Assembly: GCA_002363155.1 (NCBI GenBank)
Contig: DEWH01000019.1
Span: 1 to 64,000, forward strand
Direction of reading: 5' to 3'
DNA length: 64,000 nt
DNA from: Ruminococcaceae bacterium UBA3215
GTDB taxonomy: Bacteria; Bacillota; Clostridia; Oscillospirales; Ruminococcaceae
Position 1 is the stretch's first letter; each line of letters begins with the position of its first letter. Under the pieces are notes generated by a model, which worked only from the letters and a program-made list of their open reading frames with translations, had not been told where the DNA came from and searched no databases. Positions 59,440 through 64,000 of this stretch are shown here, in pieces. Position numbers and translations under genes: made by a program.

Positions 59440-61095
59440 ATGAAGACCGAAAGAATTAAGACCGATATACTGATCATCGGCGGAGGGACTGCGGGCTGCT
59501 ACGCGGCAGTGACTGCCGCCGAAAACTCGGACAAACAGATACTTATATGCGAAAAGGCGCACGTTAAAAGAAGCGGCTGTCTCGCCGCGGGAGTGAACGC
59601 GCTCAACGCCTATATCACCGAGGGGAGAACTCCGCGGGATTACGCCGATTACTGCATAAATGACGCGGCGGGGATAGCGCGGGAAGATCTGCTGGTCACC
59701 ATGTCCGAGCGGCTCAACGCTGTCACGGAGAGACTTGAAAAAGAAGGTCTTGTCATTCTCAAAGACGAGCATGGAAAATACGTCACCCGCGGGAACCGGA
59801 ATATCAAGATCAACGGCGAGAACATCAAGCCGCTGCTTGCGGGAATGGCGGAGCGCCAGCCGAATGTACGCATTTTAAACCGCGTGAACATCATCGATAT
59901 CGACGTTGCCGGCAGCCGTGTGAACGGTGCTTTCGGGATTGGCATCGAAAACGATACTTTCTATGTTATCGAGGCAGGTGCTGTGCTGATAGCAACAGGA
60001 GGAGCGGCGGGACTCTACAAACCGAACAATCCCGGATTCTCGCGGCACAAGATGTGGTACTGCCCGTTCAATACCGGTGCTGGCTACGCTATGGGGATAC
60101 GTCACGGCGCGGAGATGACGACATTTGAGATGCGATTTATCGCACTTCGCTGCAAAAACACGATAGCCCCCACAGGAACGCTTGCACAGGGCGTAGGCGC
60201 AAAGCAGACAAACTCGCTCGGAGAGATCTATGAGCAGAAGTACGGACTGACCACATCGGAGCGCGTTTACGGTACAGTCGCGGAGAATGCGGCGGGCAGA
60301 GGACCCTGCTTCCTGCAAACGAAAGGCATCACAGATGAACAGCAGCAGTCCCTTCTCAAAGCCTACCTCAATATGGCTCCGTCGCAGACTCTGCACTGGA
60401 CAGAGAGCGGCGAACTGCCAAGCGGATACAATGTTGAGATCGAAGGCACGGAGCCGTATATCGTCGGCGGGCATACCGCAAGCGGTTTCTGGGTGGATAC
60501 CGACCGCTCCACTACGATAAAGGGTCTGTATGCTGCTGGAGATGTATCCGGCGGCGCTCCGCAGAAGTATGTCACCGGGGCGCTTGCCGAGGGTGAGATA
60601 GCCGCGCTTGCCATGCTGAACTATCTTGGAAGCGGTACACCCGGAACAGTCTCCGAAGAGAGCATTTCCTCGCACGAAAAAGAGATATCAGGATTCCTTG
60701 CAAACTCCGGCAGCCCTTATACTGCGGAACAGCTTGAAGAAGCGATGCAGACCGTAATGGACAGTTACGCAGGCGGTATAAAGACGAACTACCGCTTCTC
60801 GGAGAACAGTCTCGCTATTGCCGACCGCCGTATCGTGCAGCTGCAAGCCCTTTCAGACAGCCTTCACGCTGACGATATGCAGGAACTTATGTACATTTAC
60901 GAGCTGCGTGAAAGGCTCACCGTATGCCGGACGGTAATAGCGCACCTTAAAGCACGGCATGAAACACGCTGGCACTGCTTTGCCGAAAATTCCGATTACC
61001 CGGAGCGTGATGACGAACGCTGGAACGTGTTTGTAAACTCCCGCTTCGTGAACGGCGAGACCGAGATCATTTTAAGGAGAGTGAGCGGCAGTTGA
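59440..61095 (+). CDS. aprA: APS reductase alpha subunit (AprA-like flavoprotein)
   Basis: A 551-residue flavoprotein; the FAD motif is ILIIGGGTAGCYAAVTAAEN. Segments RSGCLAAGVNALNAYITEGR, GGAAGLYKPNNPGFSRHKMW and YPFNTGAGYAMG-like CPFNTGAGYAMGIRHGAEM match the alpha subunit of adenylylsulfate reductase. It is shorter than the dissimilatory AprA of sulfate reducers (about 620-660). It reduces adenylylsulfate to sulfite and AMP with AprB. Here it stands with transport and ATP sulfurylase genes but no dsrAB, so an assimilatory role is inferred. Confidence 0.87.
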   Translation: MKTERIKTDILIIGGGTAGCYAAVTAAENSDKQILICEKAHVKRSGCLAAGVNALNAYITEGRTPRDYADYCINDAAGIAREDLLVTMSERLNAVTERLEKEGLVILKDEHGKYVTRGNRNIKINGENIKPLLAGMAERQPNVRILNRVNIIDIDVAGSRVNGAFGIGIENDTFYVIEAGAVLIATGGAAGLYKPNNPGFSRHKMWYCPFNTGAGYAMGIRHGAEMTTFEMRFIALRCKNTIAPTGTLAQGVGAKQTNSLGEIYEQKYGLTTSERVYGTVAENAAGRGPCFLQTKGITDEQQQSLLKAYLNMAPSQTLHWTESGELPSGYNVEIEGTEPYIVGGHTASGFWVDTDRSTTIKGLYAAGDVSGGAPQKYVTGALAEGEIAALAMLNYLGSGTPGTVSEESISSHEKEISGFLANSGSPYTAEQLEEAMQTVMDSYAGGIKTNYRFSENSLAIADRRIVQLQALSDSLHADDMQELMYIYELRERLTVCRTVIAHLKARHETRWHCFAENSDYPERDDERWNVFVNSRFVNGETEIILRRVSGS

Positions 61096-61406
61096 GTATT
61101 GAGATAGATAAGAAAAAATGTGTCGGCTGCGGCAGATGCAGGGACGTTTGTCCCGGAACGCTCATCGCGCTTGATGAAGAACGCCGGGCGTATATAAAAT
61201 ATCCGCGTGACTGCTGGGGCTGCACGAGCTGTATAAAAGAATGTCCCGTGTATGCGATACGGTTCTTTCTCGGAGCCGACATGGGCGGTCTCGGAAGCAG
61301 ACTGCACACCGAAAAAGACGGCGATATCCTGCGCTGGGTGATAGAAAAGCCCGGCGGCAGTACAGCCGTGATAGATGTAGATACAAGAGAGTCAAATAAA
61401 TATTAG
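61092..61406 (+). CDS. aprB: APS reductase beta subunit (AprB-like ferredoxin)
   Basis: TTG start at 61092 overlapping the aprA stop; 104 residues. Two [4Fe-4S] sites are present: [15 protein letters not shown] and [15 protein letters not shown]. The C-terminal tail (70-104) with [16 protein letters not shown] is like the part of AprB that wraps AprA, though shorter than in dissimilatory enzymes. It passes electrons to the FAD of AprA. Confidence 0.88.
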   Translation: MSIEIDKKKCVGCGRCRDVCPGTLIALDEERRAYIKYPRDCWGCTSCIKECPVYAIRFFLGADMGGLGSRLHTEKDGDILRWVIEKPGGSTAVIDVDTRESNKY

Positions 61407-61425
61407 AAGAACAGGAGATGATGAT

Positions 61426-62325
61426 ATGTCCGAATTATCGCACCTTGACGAGCTTGAAGCAGAAGCGGTGTACATAATACGCGAAGTTGCCGCGGAGTGC
61501 GAAAAGCCCGTGATGCTCTATTCTATCGGAAAGGACAGCTCGGTGATGCTGCATCTGGCGCTGAAAGCGTTCTACCCGGAGAAACCGCCGTTCCCGTTCC
61601 TGCACGTCAATACGACATGGAAATTCAGGGAAATGATAAAATTCCGCGACGAGACAGCAAAAAAACTCGGTATCGAGATGCTCGAATATATCAATGAGGA
61701 CGGAGTGAAGCAGGGCATAAACCCATTCGATCACGGTGCGGCTTACACCGACATCATGAAGACGCAGGCGCTCAAGCAGGTACTCGACAAGTACGGTTTC
61801 ACCGCGGCATTCGGCGGCGGCAGACGCGACGAGGAGAAGTCCCGCGCCAAGGAACGTATTTTTTCGTTCCGAAGCGCGTCACACGCGTGGGATCCGAAGA
61901 ACCAGCGCCCCGAGATGTGGAAGCTCTACAACACGAAGATCAACAAGGGTGAGAGCATACGCGTATTCCCGATATCAAACTGGACGGAAAAGGATATATG
62001 GCAGTACATTCGCCGTGAGAACATCGACATCGTGCCTTTGTATTTTGCAGCAGTGCGCCCGGTGGTGGAGCGGGACGGAAACATCATAATGGTCGATGAC
62101 GACAGGTTCCCGCTGAAAGAAGGCGAGGTACCGCAGATGAAGTCGGTGCGGTTCCGCACGCTCGGCTGTTATCCGCTCACCGGCGGTATAGAGAGCACTG
62201 CGTCAACGCTTGACGAGATAATCGAAGAAACTCTTGCAAGCGTCGAATCCGAGCGCACCTCCCGCGTTATCGATAAGGAGGCTGCGGGAAGTATGGAGCG
62301 CAGAAAGAGAGAGGGGTATTTCTGA
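61426..62325 (+). CDS. cysD: Sulfate adenylyltransferase subunit 2
   Basis: A 299-residue PP-loop ATP pyrophosphatase: [17 protein letters not shown] carries the PP motif; [19 protein letters not shown] and [19 protein letters not shown] are diagnostic of CysD. The C-terminus [20 protein letters not shown] binds CysN. With CysN it makes adenylylsulfate from ATP and sulfate. Its stop overlaps the cysN start (TGATG). Confidence 0.96.
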   Translation: MSELSHLDELEAEAVYIIREVAAECEKPVMLYSIGKDSSVMLHLALKAFYPEKPPFPFLHVNTTWKFREMIKFRDETAKKLGIEMLEYINEDGVKQGINPFDHGAAYTDIMKTQALKQVLDKYGFTAAFGGGRRDEEKSRAKERIFSFRSASHAWDPKNQRPEMWKLYNTKINKGESIRVFPISNWTEKDIWQYIRRENIDIVPLYFAAVRPVVERDGNIIMVDDDRFPLKEGEVPQMKSVRFRTLGCYPLTGGIESTASTLDEIIEETLASVESERTSRVIDKEAAGSMERRKREGYF

Positions 62326-64000
62326 TGAGCAAAGGACTTTTAAAGTTCATTACCTGCGGGAGCGTTGACGACGGCAAATCCACGCTTATCGGGCATATCC
62401 TCTACGATGCGAAGCTGATATATGCCGATCAGGAAAAGGCACTCGAACTTGACAGCAAGGTGGGAAGCACCGGCGGGCAGATAGACTATTCGCTGCTTCT
62501 CGACGGACTTATGGCGGAGCGTGAGCAGGGCATCACGATAGATGTCGCATACCGCTACTTCACTACCGACGCGCGAAGCTTCATTGTTGCGGACACTCCC
62601 GGCCACGAGGAATATACCCGGAATATGGCGGTGGGCGCATCTTTTGCCGAGCTTGCGATAATACTTGTTGACGCGTCGCAGGGCGTTCTTGTGCAGACCC
62701 GCAGACATGCGAGGATATGCAGTCTCATGGGCATTTCGCACTACGTTTTCGCTGTCAACAAAATGGACCTGGTGAAGTATTCCGAGGAGCGTTTCGGCGA
62801 GATCCTCGCGCAGATAAACGAACTTGCCGCGGAGCTTGAACTCGGCAGTGTCAAGATCATACCGCTGTCTGCGACAGCCGGCGACAACGTGACCAAACCT
62901 TCCGCGAATATGCCTTGGTATTCCGGCGGAACGCTGCTGAACTACCTTGAAAATGTTGATGTCAGTGACAGCGATAGTACCGAAAAGTTCTATATGCCGG
63001 TCCAGCGCGTCTGCCGTCCCGACCGCACATTCCGCGGATTTCAGGGTCAGATCGAAGCAGGCACCGTCTCTGTCGGTGATACGGTGCGTACTCTTCCGAG
63101 CGGAGAGACCGCAACTGTAAAGGGCATTCTCATTACCGACAGGCAGGCTGATACCGCTTATGCCGGACAGCCCGTAACGATAACGCTTGACCGCGAAGTC
63201 GATGTTTCACGCGGCTGTGTGATCACGAAAGATGAGGATATCGCGGCTTACGGAACGCTTGACGTTTCACTGCTGTGGACCGACGACAGCAATCTGGAGA
63301 TCGGCGGCGACTGCCTTGTGAAGCTCGGAACGAAGCTGATACCGGCTGTTGTCACCGAAATAAAGTATGCCGTAGATGTGAACACTGGCGAGCATATTCC
63401 CGCAAAAACTCTCGGAAAGAACGGGATAGCACGATGCACGGTCAAGCTCTCGGAGCCGATAACCGCCGACAGATTCGCACTTCATAAAACCCTCGGTGAG
63501 CTTATCCTCATCGACCGCGTGACGAATATGACAGCAGCGTGCGGAGTTGTGGAAGATGTGCTCGACAAGGCTGTTTCCGGTCAGGAAAAAGCCGCGTTCA
63601 CAGACGGAGTTCTTACGGCACGCGGTGATCTTTTCGAGGAATTTTATTATGACGTAAACAGCTACAATGTCTTTCACGCACAGACCATAAACAGCACATT
63701 CAGTGTCGGGGACGAGATACCTGTGCGCGGAAAAAGCTTCGCGTACCCCGATGATTTTGATATCATCGTAATGCGGGACAGGGTAGCTGTGCTGATACGC
63801 AATAGAAAAGTCGAGCGGCTCGTAAGTTTCGATGATTACTATTACGACTGCACCGCTCCGATAGTAAACGGGCGCGGTTTTGCGGTGCTTGCCGGAAACG
63901 GTGAGGACGTAAAGCGTTTCATCGCGGAATACGAAAGATCCGACGAAAACACGCTCCCTGAGCTGTTCGGAAAGTGGCTTGATTTCGACACTTACCGGAA
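62325..64000 (+). CDS. cysN: Sulfate adenylyltransferase subunit 1, 3' end outside window
   Basis: The gene runs off the right edge; 558 codons are visible. G motifs: GSVDDGKSTLIG (G1), DTPGHEEYTRNMA (G3), NKMDLV (G4). Elongation-factor-like beta barrels follow to about residue 415. Residues from about 425 on (LTARGDLFEEFYYDVNSYNV, FDIIVMRDRVAVLIRNRKVE, VNGRGFAVLAGNGEDVKRFI) form an extra C-terminal domain. It is not APS kinase: no second P-loop is seen. GTP hydrolysis drives APS formation with CysD. The extension is an unusual trait to check. Confidence 0.93.
   Translation, partial: MSKGLLKFITCGSVDDGKSTLIGHILYDAKLIYADQEKALELDSKVGSTGGQIDYSLLLDGLMAEREQGITIDVAYRYFTTDARSFIVADTPGHEEYTRNMAVGASFAELAIILVDASQGVLVQTRRHARICSLMGISHYVFAVNKMDLVKYSEERFGEILAQINELAAELELGSVKIIPLSATAGDNVTKPSANMPWYSGGTLLNYLENVDVSDSDSTEKFYMPVQRVCRPDRTFRGFQGQIEAGTVSVGDTVRTLPSGETATVKGILITDRQADTAYAGQPVTITLDREVDVSRGCVITKDEDIAAYGTLDVSLLWTDDSNLEIGGDCLVKLGTKLIPAVVTEIKYAVDVNTGEHIPAKTLGKNGIARCTVKLSEPITADRFALHKTLGELILIDRVTNMTAACGVVEDVLDKAVSGQEKAAFTDGVLTARGDLFEEFYYDVNSYNVFHAQTINSTFSVGDEIPVRGKSFAYPDDFDIIVMRDRVAVLIRNRKVERLVSFDDYYYDCTAPIVNGRGFAVLAGNGEDVKRFIAEYERSDENTLPELFGKWLDFDTYR

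Noticed and set aside
59440..61406. Fumarate reductase/succinate dehydrogenase instead of AprAB
   Set aside because: The flavoprotein shares the FAD fold, but the ferredoxin-like beta subunit, its tail and the sulfate operon context favour APS reductase.

Overview
The window looks like chromosomal DNA of a low-to-mid GC Gram-positive anaerobe of the Ruminococcus/Oscillospiraceae kind. The evidence is AGGAGG-type ribosome binding sites, many TTGACA-17-TATAAT promoters, GTG and TTG starts, DUF6809 and CD1108-type mobile-element proteins, a tannase-like lipoprotein and gut-Firmicutes gene families. I ran no searches, so species is not assigned.

Region by region. (1) 1-9.2 kb is mobile DNA: the 3' end of a Cys-rich protein gene, hairpin- and iteron-rich non-coding DNA, a four-gene radical SAM mobile pair cassette (flavin reductase, MarR, rSAM A, rSAM B), then a minus-strand integrative element (DUF6809, tyrosine integrase, MobC, P4-type primase/helicase, Xis). 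Related 130-bp repeats lie at 1.1 and 9.0 kb. (2) 9.2-16.2 kb is a minus-strand operon of three exported proteins (a secreted protein, a lipoprotein and a 1638-residue surface protein). Upstream of it are a 17-copy AAGC tetranucleotide repeat inside a short leader ORF and a strong intrinsic terminator, followed by a convergent small-RNA/small-peptide locus that resembles a type I toxin-antitoxin system. (3) 16.2-26.3 kb has a second DUF6809/att/integrase module whose integrase carries a foreign N-terminus, a chemotaxis receptor, and a graveyard of broken mobile-element and NADAR-like genes around an exonuclease/P-loop ATPase pair. (4) 26.3-48 kb is mainly chromosomal: YdcF lipoprotein, tannase-like esterase, lysoplasmalogenase-like protein, a metal P-type ATPase operon with a clear operator, methyltransferase, MATE pump, GIY-YIG protein, HD-GYP protein, a Fur-like gene with one internal stop, an ABC/two-component cassette, and bioB. 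(5) 48.2 kb to the end is one long plus-strand sulfur operon.

The sulfur operon joins everything needed to take up sulfate and reduce it to sulfide: sulfate ABC transporter (sbp-cysT-cysW-cysA), ATP sulfurylase (cysD-cysN), an AprAB-type APS reductase in place of CysH, a siroheme sulfite reductase, and the whole siroheme route from glutamyl-tRNA (hemA, hemL, hemB, hemC, fused cobA-hemD, and a Met8-like siroheme synthase). No hemE or later heme genes are present, so in this cluster tetrapyrrole synthesis appears dedicated to the sulfite reductase cofactor.

The most interesting signals are: (a) a possible phase-variable attenuator in front of the surface-protein operon, where AAGC copy number decides whether a leader ribosome crosses an intrinsic terminator; (b) a nested-hairpin element present three times with compensatory base changes, twice beside iteron-like arrays; (c) the convergent small-RNA/peptide locus; and (d) the AprAB-plus-siroheme sulfate operon preceded by a short peptide ending in Arg-Cys.
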